Made by a program: the position numbers and the translations under genes. From Leptodontidium sp. MPI-SDFR-AT-0119 (lineage: Eukaryota > Ascomycota > Leotiomycetes > Helotiales > Leptodontidiaceae), in NCBI GenBank assembly GCA_020726505.1, contig JAHLEZ010000003.1, positions 3,038,001-3,102,000 on the forward strand: DNA of 64,000 bases, read 5' to 3'. Below, piece after piece: positions 43,582-53,451 of this stretch. The first letter of the stretch is position 1, and each line of letters opens with the position of its first letter. The notes below the pieces were generated by a model that searched no databases, was not told the origin of the DNA, and was given only the letters and a program-made list of their open reading frames with translations.

Positions 43582-45322
43582 TCAGTACTTTGTTGCTACC
43601 GCTATGCTTCCTTCTCGTTCTACCAGAGCCGCGTGTTGTAGACTGCGAGGCTTAATCGACACCGGAAATGGAGCGAAGCGATGCTCAAGCCAATTCGTAT
43701 GGAGCGAGTCGATGGGCTGGCCCTAGCAGAAAGTCAGAGGAATCTCACTGCAATAAAGAAAAAGAGAATTTGTACCTTGATCTCGTCAAAATCAAAACAG
43801 TAAAGAAGCCGAGCGAACGCAATCCACACGTTAGATTGACCAACGTTGTACCCAGAGCACACTCTCCTGCCTAAAACCGCGTCAGCCTCGAAAATATCGA
43901 TCAAGGAACATTAAACTCACCAGGCCCGAATCCCCAATGACCCTTAAGGACATTATCCAAATCAGCGTTCAAAAACCTCTCCGGCCAGAATCGTTCAGGA
44001 TCCTCGTATTCCTTCGGGTTCATGGACACGGCCATTGCATTCCACGTGAACAAAGTCCCAGCAGGGAACTTATACCCCTCATACTCATCATCTTGTATCA
44101 ACATATGGGGAACTCCTATTTCAGCGAATGGCCGCCATCGGAAGCCCTCTTTCACGACGGCAGTTATGTACTGCAGATTGGGCCTGTCCCTGAATTCAGG
44201 TAAACGCTCTGCATTTGACCCACAAGCTCTGTCAAGAGCTTCTCGCGCAGTCTTCACCCAGCGTTTATCGGTTGCTGCTGCGGATATCAAGATGCTGAGA
44301 GCCATGCGAGAAGTGTCACTCCCCGCCTCCAGGAGGGATCCAAGAGCGAACAGCGTTTGAGCTTCTCCAAACTTCTCCGTTTCGGGATTGGCGAGGAACT
44401 GTAAAGCGAAACAATCTTTAGCTGTCCCTTTCTCGATCTTTTCTTTTAGTTCTGCGACTTCTCGTCGATATACTCTGTCTAAGCTTAGCCAGTGATCGTT
44501 AGTTGGGCTGTAGCAAGCAACTCACTTTAAGCACTTCTGATATGCTCTCTCGCCTCTTGGTCGCCACCACTGCAAAGGCCTTGGGAGATTCTCGAGAACG
44601 GGTAAGATGTCGGCTATGCTAGCTCCGGGCTGCATCGCAGATATAATCTCATTCGAAGTATCCAAGAGCTCTTTGATTTTCGGATCCGACGACTCCATCC
44701 TCTTCCCAAACACGACACTCATGATAACTGAATTGGCAAAGCGCTGATTTCCCTCATACCACTTGTCTGTGTTGTGTAAGTAGTCGTAAATGAGATGCTT
44801 AGACTCCAAGTCTTGGAAAGGGGCGAATGTTTGCGTGTTGGTTTTGTTGAGGATCGAGTGCATCACTTTGCGAAGCATGCGCCATCGATCACTGTATGGC
44901 ATGAGTAGAACCCGGTTCCCACCAGACATCAGATTGGACGTCATTGGGAGATTAGCTCGTGAAGAGTAGATTGCCGAGCGCTTCTCCATCAAGTCATTTA
45001 TGACTCGGGATGAGTTGAGAAACACCCAGGTATTAACGCCAATCTTGCAAGTGAACCTTCAAGACGTCAGCGGTCTCGAATGAATGCAACTGAGTGCTAC
45101 CTACATTTCGCCATATTTCTCGGCTTGTTCCTTCCCCCATAGTCCTTGCTGATTAGGTGGTAGCTGGAAAGTGTTTCCAACGATCGGACTTCCTGGGATA
45201 CGGGGTGGGAACTTGTACTTCTTGCTTGCGACATGACTTGAGATTATCTTTTGCAGGAGACCAAGGACTAGAATGCCCACGACAACTGTCGGCAGGAGAG
45301 AGAAGTTGTCAAAAAGAGCCAT
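43582..45322 (-). CDS. Cytochrome P450 (P450-2)
   Basis: Microsomal monooxygenase with an N-terminal anchor (LLPTVVVGILVLGLLQKII). Exons are 45322-45105, 45056-44526, 44474-43921, 43870-43776 and 43722-43582 (512 aa, in frame). The proline hinge is FPPRIPGSPIVGN, the I-helix EAGSDTS, the ExxR EGFR, the PERF motif PERFWPERF, and the haem loop FGPGRRVCSG, whose Cys lies just after the fourth exon junction. The C-terminus APFPVSIKPRSLQHAALVE is typical of the CYP64-like/O-methylsterigmatocystin-oxidoreductase-like group, which is a family-level guess. It is paralogous to P450-3, transcribed in the opposite direction from a shared 567-bp promoter. The two share the block DLM-K-SAIYSSR and QDLESK. 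Confidence 0.92.
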
Positions 45323-45675
45323 CTTGTCTTGGTTTCCTGCCAGAAGCTGCGGTCAGGTGACAGAAGGTTGGTCAAAGGAGGCGTTTCTTCTCCTTGTTTC
45401 CAGCAATCCTTCTTTTCCTGAGTACACTTTGACTTCTCCAAATACCGCAATGGTTCAATCGATATTTGGGCTTACGATCCCTAAATGACGCCCAAGTGCG
45501 AGTGGGGCGAGGAGGTATGTTAGATAGCTGCCATGCACAGACTTCGCACTACTGGGTCTGCAGCAGACAGCCAAGGTCGTTTGCCTGGTACGAGTACCAC
45601 GAAACTACTCGGAGAAGACCTCCCGATGTCAATTTCCAATGCACCCTCCAACATTCGATACAGGCTTGGTGGTTG

Positions 45676-45694
45676 TGTGGGGCACCCCCGCACA
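45676..45694. promoter_or_regulatory. GC-rich near-palindrome
   Basis: TGTGGGG and CCCCGCACA-type arms around CA. It resembles the perfect palindrome at 47970. Confidence 0.45.
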
Positions 45695-45753
45695 ACAATC
45701 CCTCGCTACCCCAGATTCCCTGATTGGGGGACAGCCGAGCTGAGAAGCTCCTG

Positions 45754-45775
45754 TTTACCCCAACTATTTACCCCG
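45754..45775 (+). promoter_or_regulatory. Tandem TTTACCCC elements
   Basis: TTTACCCCA (45754-45762) and TTTACCCCG (45767-45775) are 13 bp apart, 115-135 bp before the P450-3 ATG. Confidence 0.5.
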
Positions 45776-45889
45776 CTGAGTGAGAATGAGGAATTGAGAT
45801 GATCGAGCTTACATTTGTACGAATGCCCTCAAAGTGCCAATCACAGGATCAACAAACGGCAAAATTGCGAGAGTTTCCAGAACGGCACG

Positions 45890-47577
45890 ATGCCATCTCA
45901 TATCCTGAACTTGATCAAACCACCACAATTGCCAATCTGGCAGTGGCTGGTAGGAGGCCTCATCCTCCTCCCGTCTTCCCTCCTCATTCTCTTCTATCTA
46001 TGGACAACACCAACAGTCCTGACCGACGCACGGCGGAAAAAGCTCCCACCAGGTCCTCGAGGTCTTCCCTTCGTGGGAAACATTCTCGATCTCGCAGACA
46101 ACGAAAGCGTTCCCCGGAAAGCAGTGGAATGGACAAAAACCTACGGGCACGTATTCTACACTAAAGTCGGAGGCTCGGATTGGATATGGCTCTCCTCACC
46201 AAAAGCAGTGAAAGATCTCATGGACAAGAAATCCGCGATTTACTCCTCTCGACCCCCCGCACCTCTGGCGCAGGATGTGGCATCAGGCGGTCGGCGACAG
46301 CTCTTCATGGCGTACGGACCAAAATATCGAGTTGTGAGAAAAATCGCGCATTCTCTACTGAATATCACGATGTCGACAAATTACCAGCCAGTGCAGGATC
46401 TCGAGTCCAAACAGCTTCTTTTCGATCTATTGCACGACCCGGTGCATTTTTACGATCACAACAGACGATACTCCGCAAGCGTCATCATCTCTATAACTTA
46501 CGGCCATCGAATCGCGAGCTGGGACAGTCCTCTCGCGAAGAAAATCTACGCCGTCGTCAACAATTTGCAGAGTTTCGCTAGCCCGGGTATGTGGATGGTG
46601 GATAGCTTCCCGTCGATCCAGAACCTTCCGCAGATCTTCTTTGGGAATTGGAGGGATTTTGGACGCAAGTGTTTCGAGCATGATTCGCCTATCTACCTTG
46701 GTCTATGGGGGGATCTGAAGAAGGAGATTGAGGAGGGAAAGGCGAAGCAGTGTTTCTGTAAGGATTTTTATGAGAGTGATCCTGAGAAGTTGGGCCTGGA
46801 TACTTTGCAGGCTGCGTATCAGTGTGGTGGACTGGTGGAAGCGGGGTCTGAAACGACTTCGGCGTTTTTGAATACTTTTCTACTGTTTGCTGCGCAGAAC
46901 CCAGAGGTGGTGGCGAAGGCGCAGGAGGAGTTAGATCGAGTTGTGGGAGGAGACAGGTATCCAAGCTGGGAGGATGAGGAGAATTTGCCGTACATTCGGG
47001 CTTGCATCAAGGAGTTGCTGAGGATGAGACCTCCGAATAAAATTGGCATTCATCATGCCACAACGGAAGACGATTGGTATGAAGGCATGTTCATTCCGAA
47101 GAACTCTGTTGTTATTCTGAATTGGTGGTATGTTCAACTCCTCATATTAGAGAGACAACATCTGATAGAAACAGGGCGATTAATTATGATTCCGAACGAT
47201 GGGAATCTCCGTATGAGTACAAGCCAGAGCGGTATTTCGGCTACGACCTACCAGCAGCAGCATACATCAACTCAGCCGACCCCTACCAGCGAGACCATAC
47301 TTCGTACGGAGCTGGTCGACGAGTGTGTCCTGGCGTGCACATTGCCGAGAAATCATTATTTCTGAACATCAGCAGGATTATGTGGGGGTTCAACGTGTCC
47401 AAGAAAGTGGTTGATGGAAAGGAAGTAGAACCCTTGAATCAGATGGTTCCGGGCTGGATGTGCATCCCTCTCCCGTTCGAGTGCGACATCAGTGTCCGGT
47501 CTGAGAAGCATGCAAAGCTGATTGAGAGTCTCTGGGCTAAAGCTTCGAAGGATATTAAGCTAGATGAGAAGAAATAG
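45890..47577 (+). CDS. Cytochrome P450 (P450-3)
   Basis: ER-anchored monooxygenase. Exons are 45890-47127 and 47175-47577 (546 aa). The N-terminal anchor covers roughly residues 17-40, the hinge is LPPGPRGLPFVGN, the I-helix EAGSETT, the ExxR ELLR, and the haem loop YGAGRRVCPG, with Tyr in place of the usual Phe. The start ATG at 45890 gives MPSHILNLIKPP; upstream in-frame sequence has no membrane anchor features. It has a single intron, while its paralogue P450-2 has four, so the pair is old or one copy lost introns. The two share SAIYSSR, QDLESK and LEAGS/VEAGS blocks. The substrate is not known. Its neighbours (MFS-2, FAD monooxygenase) suggest a small oxidative pathway. Confidence 0.93.
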
Positions 47578-47969
47578 AGCGTGACTGATGGAGTCTTTGT
47601 ATATAACGAAATGAGTGGGTGGTATTTTTGAACAAGCTTGTTAACTTCATCGCTGTCGATTTGTTGAAATAAACCAGAGGAAGTAAATTTTAACAGTGTA
47701 CTAAGAAACAGTCCGCTATTGTCTGTGAATCCCATCTCGAGAGTCTTCCGAGCCTTCCAATGACGGCCGCCCACCTCATATATCGAATTCGACGTGACGG
47801 CTCACATCGCCCAGGTAAAACTCATCGTATAGGAACAGGCAATACTGGTCGTAAGCTGACAGCTTGATCTCAAGCATTCACATGCAATCCAAGACATCTC
47901 AAAGAATGCTCTCCCAAGTTCCAAGTTCCGACCCCAGTGATGCATTGCAATCCTGCAACATCCCAACAT

Positions 47970-47983
47970 TGTGGGGCCCCACA
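47970..47983. promoter_or_regulatory. Perfect palindrome TGTGGGGCCCCACA
   Basis: A 14-bp perfect dyad 439 bp before the MFS-2 ATG and 393 bp after the P450-3 stop. Its half-site TGTGGGG matches the near-palindrome at 45676. Confidence 0.5.
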
Positions 47984-48117
47984 GCACCAAACTCTCCCCG
48001 CATTCAGCCCTCGTCTGCAAACAAACAAGCCAGCCACAAGTCTCCTTCCCCAACCAAAACTACAGTACATTATAGTACAGTGAAGTACACAGATCACCCT
48101 GATACCATAGCAAGGGT

Positions 48118-48125
48118 TGGGGTAA
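48118..48125 (-). promoter_or_regulatory. TTACCCCA element
   Basis: Plus strand TGGGGTAA, 297 bp before the MFS-2 ATG. Confidence 0.45.
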
Positions 48126-48232
48126 CATTGTAAGAAGGAAGAGAGAAGGCATGGATGCCCGATGTGACTTCACGATAATGTGCTTCCTTGCTAGCTTCGT
48201 ACCTCCCTAGAAGCGAGCATGGGGAATTGTAA

Positions 48233-48241
48233 TTTACCCCA
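48233..48241 (+). promoter_or_regulatory. TTTACCCCA element
   Basis: Identical to the 45754 copy; 181 bp before the MFS-2 ATG. Confidence 0.5.
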
Positions 48242-48421
48242 CGAATGATCGCGAGATGAACAACTGGCTGTATGGCATATAAGATATATGAAAGGAGATC
48301 AACAAGCAGGAACTCTCGGTCCAGATCTACAGTCGTACTTTTCCATACTTCAGGTGCTATACATCCACCTTCTCTCTGAACAATTGTCGATTTAAAAAAC
48401 ACACACATCCCAAATCTTAAA

Positions 48422-50111
48422 ATGGGTGCCGGGTTCGTCCTCGAAGATCACCACCTCCCTCGCGTCCCAGGGACCGTTATCCTTGAAGAAGAACAGGCAC
48501 ATTCTGAGAACGTGACTGGGAATCTCAAGCATGGCACCGGCAAGAACGCTCATGTTGTGCTCACGCCTCAACCATCTGATGATCCTAATGATCCGCTGAA
48601 CGTACGTCCATAGACCTCTTCTTCAACTTACGCCACTTCATGAATACTGACTTCCACAGTGGTCAACGACCCGCAAGATGACTATCATGCTCATAACAGG
48701 CTTCGGTACAGTCCTGTACGGCTCGACCTTCGGTCCTCTCCTCAACGCCTCACTCGTCGTAATCGCACTCGATCTCAACGTGACAATCACGGACATCACG
48801 CTGCTCTCCGGCTACCAAGTCCTTGTAGTTGGTTGTACCGCTCCCTTTGTATCTGCTTTATCCCGCAAGTACGGCAAGAGAGGGCTCTTCGTACTCTCCT
48901 CTATCTCCGCAGTAATCGGCAACATCATCGGCTCGACATCGCACGACTACAACCAGCTCCTCGCCGCACGCATCATCCAAGGTCTAAGCGTCAGCACGTA
49001 CGAATCACTGCTTCTAGTCGTCATTGGCGATCTATTCTTCGTGCACCAGCGAGGAATCTACATGTCCATCGTCTCGTTCCTGCTCGCCGCGATATCGAAT
49101 CTCGCTTCCGTGGTATGCGGACCCATCACCACTAATCTGGGGTGGAAATACCTCTTCCACATCTTCGTTGCTATTTCGGCCGGGCAGACAATCTTGCAGA
49201 TCTTGTTCGTGCCCGAGACGACGTATAACCGGGCGAAGAAATATGAGATCGATGAGTTGGCCACCGGATACGAGGAGGCTGAGCTAGAGAAAGGGCCTAG
49301 ATCGCAGGAGTTGGAGAACACGACGACGAGACAAACGATTCCGGCGAAGTACACGTTCTGGCAGAATCTGAGACTGTTCAATGGGACGTATTCGGATGAG
49401 AACTTCGTACAGCTTGTCATTGCTCCGTTTGCGGTTTGTTCGAATCTCTCGGTCTTGTACATCGTTATTGTACAAGGGTGGTTTGTGTGTCTGTTCGTTG
49501 CGATTGCTTTTGTTATTGCCCAGATCTTTGCGGCTCCGCCGTATCTGCTTACCCCAAGCGGTATTGGATACCTATCTTTAGGCCCATTCATTGGTGGTGT
49601 GATTGCCTTGCTGCTCTTTGGAGCTATAACGGACCCTCTCATCATGTTCATGACACGCAGGAACAAGGGGGTTTATGAACCCGAGTATAGACTCCTCATT
49701 GGAGTCCTGGGCCTTACCAGCGGCGCTGGACTCTTCGGTTACGGATACGTCACGCAAAACGCCGGGAGTCCTTACGTCGCTGCGACTCTCCACGCCATCG
49801 TTCTATTTGGAGTCATGGCAGAACTCGTCTCGACTTCGGCTTATGCATTGGATGCGTACCGCGATATGAGCAACGAGATCTTCATCATGGGCATGCTGGT
49901 CAAGAACTTCTTGTTGTACGGCTTCACGTATTTCATCAACGACTGGCTGGCGCGCGAAGGGCCACAGCAGGTCTTCTTTGTTTTTGGGGGCACGGGCTTT
50001 GGAATCATGATTGGTATGCCCATCATGTATGTCTTTGGCAAGAAGTACAGGAGCTTTTGGCATAGGCATAATTTGTTGGAGAAGTGGGGAGTGAGGACCC
50101 ATGCTGAGTAG
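48422..50111 (+). CDS. MFS exporter, DHA1-like
   Basis: Twelve-TM major facilitator, probable plasma-membrane drug:proton antiporter type. Exons are 48422-48601 and 48660-50111 (543 aa). The soluble N-terminus of about 65 residues (NDPLNWSTTRK just before TM1) is typical of fungal DHA1 proteins. The motif-A-like loop is SRKYGKRGLF, and a long central cytosolic loop (EELEKG...TFWQNLRLFNGTYS) precedes TM7. The C-terminal end RHNLLEKWG is short. The closest familiar group is the FLR1/HOL1-like fungal exporters. Two TTTACCCCA-type elements upstream link it to the P450 pair. Export of a P450 product is plausible but only inferred. Confidence 0.9.
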
Positions 50112-50726
50112 GCGAGGAGCACTTGCTCGACCTTTCCGTTTCATACGTAGGCAGTGAAAAAAGTAGATATTTCAATTCAAAGGTGCTTGTCGCATTCTCT
50201 CCAGAACGCTGATATGATACTTGGTGACTTCGTGAGTTTACAAGTCAGACAAACAACGGGCTCGGAAGTATGGCGCCGAAAATCCCTCCCCCCATTTCGC
50301 TTGGCTTGCATCGAGCCCCTGAAAATGATAGAAGCCAATATCAACGACGCCCAGTGAGCATTCGACCCTCGTAAGACTAGATAGGCTACTAATCAACAAT
50401 CGCACACACGCACAGATCAAGACTTGGTGCATAGCTTGACCCCACATGCTTTTACGCATGGGGTACTGCAAGGTATGTAGGTAGTGCTCGGCATTGAGAT
50501 TGACCCCACGTCGAGACCCCGCATTGGGGGATGAGAGCTCTCCAATTTTCAGTTCCTAGCCCTTACTTGCTAGCTCGCAGGCAGAGGTTCGGGGAGGAGT
50601 TGGGGTATCGATAGATCTCAACCCATGTGGAGTGTGGAGTGAAAGAATGTTATTTTGCAATCTTAAGACTGCGTCTTTCAAGTGCAGATCCAATTGATCA
50701 ATGGTAGCTTTTGTATAATACTGAAA
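50112..50726. promoter_or_regulatory. FAD monooxygenase promoter
   Basis: A 615-bp gap with TTGACCCCA at 50436, ATGGGGTA at 50458, TGACCCCA at 50501 and TGGGGTAT at 50601. The segment 50440-50463 is an imperfect inverted repeat (CCCCACATGC / GCATGGGG). Confidence 0.5.
50436..50465. promoter_or_regulatory. Inverted ACCCCA elements
   Basis: TTGACCCCACATGC on one side and GCATGGGGTA on the other, about 290-260 bp before the monooxygenase ATG. Confidence 0.45.
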
Positions 50727-52175
50727 ATGTCAAACGAGAAGAAAATCAAAAAGGTACGTGAACAAGGAAATCGAACTTAAACCCCCGGTCTGACAGATGC
50801 ACAAAAAGGTCATCGTAGTCGGCGCAGGCCCGTCTGGTCTTGTCCTAGCAATCCTCCTCGCGAAAGCAGGCATTGAAGTCATTATCCTTGATGGCGCTTC
50901 TGATCTCGACAAGAATCCCCGAGCAGCGCACTACGCTCCATCCGCCGTGCGAGAATTGAAGCGCGCAGGCGTATTGGAAGAGATACAAAAACAAGGCTTC
51001 GTTCCCGACTCAGTCTGCTGGCGCAATCCAGATGGTACGCTCATTGCTGGTATCAGGACTGATGTCACTCATCCTGAGGCAATGGTTGTGTTGCCGCTGG
51101 ATCGATTGGTGAGGCTGCTGTATAACCACTTTTTGACTCTGCCGGGTGCGGAGGTAAAGTGGAATCATAAGGTTGTGGGAATCGAGCATGGCGAGAAGGA
51201 AGGGAAGGTTAAGGTTGAGAGTCTGGAGGGAGAGAAGGCCTTTGCGGCTGATTATGTGATTGGAGCCGATGGAGCGAATAGCCAGATTCGGAGGTCGCTA
51301 TTTGGAGATTTGGCGTTTCCGGGCGAGACTTTGCAGAGTCAGATTATTGCTACGAATGCAAGTTTCCCCTCTAGGAATTAGCCGCTGGTTCGTGACTGGG
51401 AGGAGATAATACTAACCGGATTGAACGTAGGTATACTACGATTTCCACAAGTTCGGGTACTGGGATTCCAATTTCATCATCGACCCCAAAAACTGGTTCA
51501 TGGCCGCTCGAATTACGACGGATGGGCTATGGCGTGTAACTTATGGCGACACCTGGGGTCTATCCACAGAAGAATACCTCCAGAGGCAACCGCAAAGATT
51601 CGAGGAGATGCTGCCTGGAAAGCCGAAGCCTGGAGACTACAAGCTGGTGAGCGCGAGCCCTTACAAGCTGCACCAAAGGTGTGCAGAGAGCTTCAGAGTT
51701 GGTCGGTTCTTGCTTGTGGCAGATGCGGCGCACTTGTGCAACCCATTGTGAGTATTTGATGCTGGAACTTCCAAGACAAATAATTGACCAAGTTCGTAGT
51801 GGTGGGTTAGGCCTAACAGGTGGCTTTGCTGATGTGACCAGTCTGTATGACTGCTTGATGGCCATGCAAAATGGATTCGCAGATGACTCGATTCTTGACA
51901 AATATAGTGAGGTCAGGAGGAAGAAATGGCATGACCTTGTCGATCCTATTTCGAGAGCGAACTTTCGTCGAATTTGGGATGAGGATGCCATCCCTGAGAG
52001 GAATGAGTTCTTTGCCATGTGCAAGAAGATGGAAACAAACGAGGAAATGCGGAAGCAAGGGCAGGAGGTGAGTGTTCGGTTTCCCGAATTTTTGAGCCAA
52101 GTTAATCAACAATAGTTCACCCATCTTCTGAATGAAGACTTTACACCCTATTTTTCAAAGCCGCTGACAACATGA
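50727..52175 (+). CDS. FAD-dependent monooxygenase (PHBH/salicylate hydroxylase-like)
   Basis: Group A flavoprotein aromatic hydroxylase type. Exons are 50727-50753, 50797-51357, 51431-51747, 51800-52067 and 52116-52175 (410 aa). The dinucleotide-binding motif is VVGAGPSG (residues 16-23), the DG motif GADGANSQIRRSLFG, and the GD-type FAD motif ADAAHLCNPFGGLGLTGG (from residue 293). Intron 2 (51358-51430) has a GC donor (AAT|GCAAGT); using it joins SQIIATN to VYYDFHKFGYWD as the family requires. The last intron is optional: read-through stops at TAG 52113-52115, but the strong GTGAGT donor favours splicing into a 20-codon last exon. The substrate is probably phenolic or a tailored metabolite. 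The promoter shares ACCCCA elements with P450-2/3 and MFS-2. Confidence 0.88.
51358..51430 (+). other. GC-AG intron in monooxygenase gene
   Basis: The donor is AAT|GCAAGT and the acceptor CGTAG, phase 0. There is no in-frame GT donor nearby that keeps the family sequence. Confidence 0.75.
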
Positions 52176-52389
52176 GCTAAATAAAAGGCGGATGCGGCTA
52201 GTTGTTTACTGAGAATTAAATGAAAGTAAAGGCACTTGCCAGGAGCACTCGCAAGGGGATCTGGTACATGATTAAATTGCATGCCGTATATATGTAGATA
52301 TAGCCCACCAATCAGAACTCCATCTCTTGAATGCCCCTTCTATGCCCAGACCCCGTAAAACGCCAATGCTCTGTGTAATATGCACCGTC

Positions 52390-53451
52390 TCATGACAACT
52401 CCCCAATGCTGAATACTTTTGTCCGGTGAGTACTGGAAGGCTGAGCAATCTCTTGGAATTGCTGAAAAGCTGGCGAGCTGTAGTCTTGCCTTTCAAGAGC
52501 AACACTTTCAGCACTCCCAGTGATATCTTCTTCTTCCCGGGGTGGATCTTCGTCATTGGCCTCGTCGTCATATGCTTCCTCGACTGCGACTACGTCACAA
52601 TCTTCGTCATCTTCTAGCTGCTCGTCCTCCTCCTCCTCCTCCTCTTCATCGTCATCTTCAACACCATCAAATATTCTGTATACTGCTGGTAAACCCTCCA
52701 TGAGGATCGGGTCGCATTCGGTCTGGAGTTCCAAGAGCTTCTCGTACAATCCTTCCTGTTTATAGCGACCACGCTCTTCCTTTGTCATGCCTCTTGCCAA
52801 TTCCTGCATGCTGTCTGCAAACTGACCTAGCATATAGCCATCTTTCATCAACTCATGTCGAATTTGTGGTTCGTCGCAAAGCATAATACTTTTGCAGATC
52901 TTTCGCAGCACCTAGCAATTAACTCAGCACTATGTCTTTAAGATCAAATTAAAACTCAAGGAGCTGAGTCAGGGTTCATCGCCTCCAAGAAAAGGAAGTC
53001 CTACCTCAAGGGCATTTCGTCTAGTCTCCCAACGTACACCTGCTCCTGCAGCCTCAACAATGGCATCTCGACTTTCGTCCAAAACCTGGCAGATATCTCC
53101 CATCATTTCAAATTGCGCCCCACAAGACAATCGCTTGTACTTCTTATTCATGGTATACCAGCAATCCCTACTATAATGATCGAAGTTGACAGGAGGTCGA
53201 GCAGCTTCTGCAGCAACGCGTGCATCGTGTGCGGACGCCACAAAAGATGACAGAGACGGATTGGCGCTACATATCTGGTACAGGAGGCTCTGAGTCGTGG
53301 TATGTGGTAGAGAAAGGATCTGATTCCAGAGTGAAGGCTCGATGTCTTGTCGTGCCCGTTTGAAGGTTTGGACAGGCTCAGAAAAGATCGTGGATGCTCC
53401 GAATGGCTCGGCAAAGCTCTCGTAAGTGCGTTTAGAGTTGTTGAGAGCCAT
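52390..53451 (-). CDS. Conserved fungal acidic protein, unknown function
   Basis: Exons are 53451-53005 and 52911-52390 (322 aa). The N-terminal half is mixed, with a helical segment WNQILSLPHTTTQSLLYQIC followed by AHDARVAAEAARPP, then a central conserved-looking block CWYTMNKKYKRLSCG...MMGDICQVLDESRDAI. The C-terminal third contains a long acidic run (about residues 240-285, mostly Asp and Glu). The start MALNNSKRTYESF is chosen over an upstream in-frame extension of 91 residues that looks like leader translation. The LPHTTTQSLL region faintly recalls proteasome-tether (Cut8/Sts1-type) helices, but I would not assign that. The acidic tail suggests a nuclear protein. Confidence 0.7.

Larger units (their letters stand above)
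45323..45889. promoter_or_regulatory. Shared divergent promoter, P450-2 / P450-3
   Basis: A 567-bp region between head-to-head P450 genes. It contains a near-palindrome TGTGGGG-CA-CCCCCGCACA (45676-45694), TACCCCA at 45707, and a direct repeat of TTTACCCC at 45754 and 45767. These elements recur before the MFS-2 and monooxygenase genes. Confidence 0.6.
47578..48421. promoter_or_regulatory. MFS-2 promoter region
   Basis: An 844-bp gap with a perfect 14-bp palindrome at 47970, TTACCCCA in both orientations (48118 minus, 48233 plus) and no gene seen. Scattered AGTACA pieces lie at 48060-48090. Confidence 0.55.

Noticed and set aside
50111..50120. GAGGAGC just after the MFS-2 stop
   Set aside because: A single copy in a 3' region without the GGG or CTCC flanks; likely chance.
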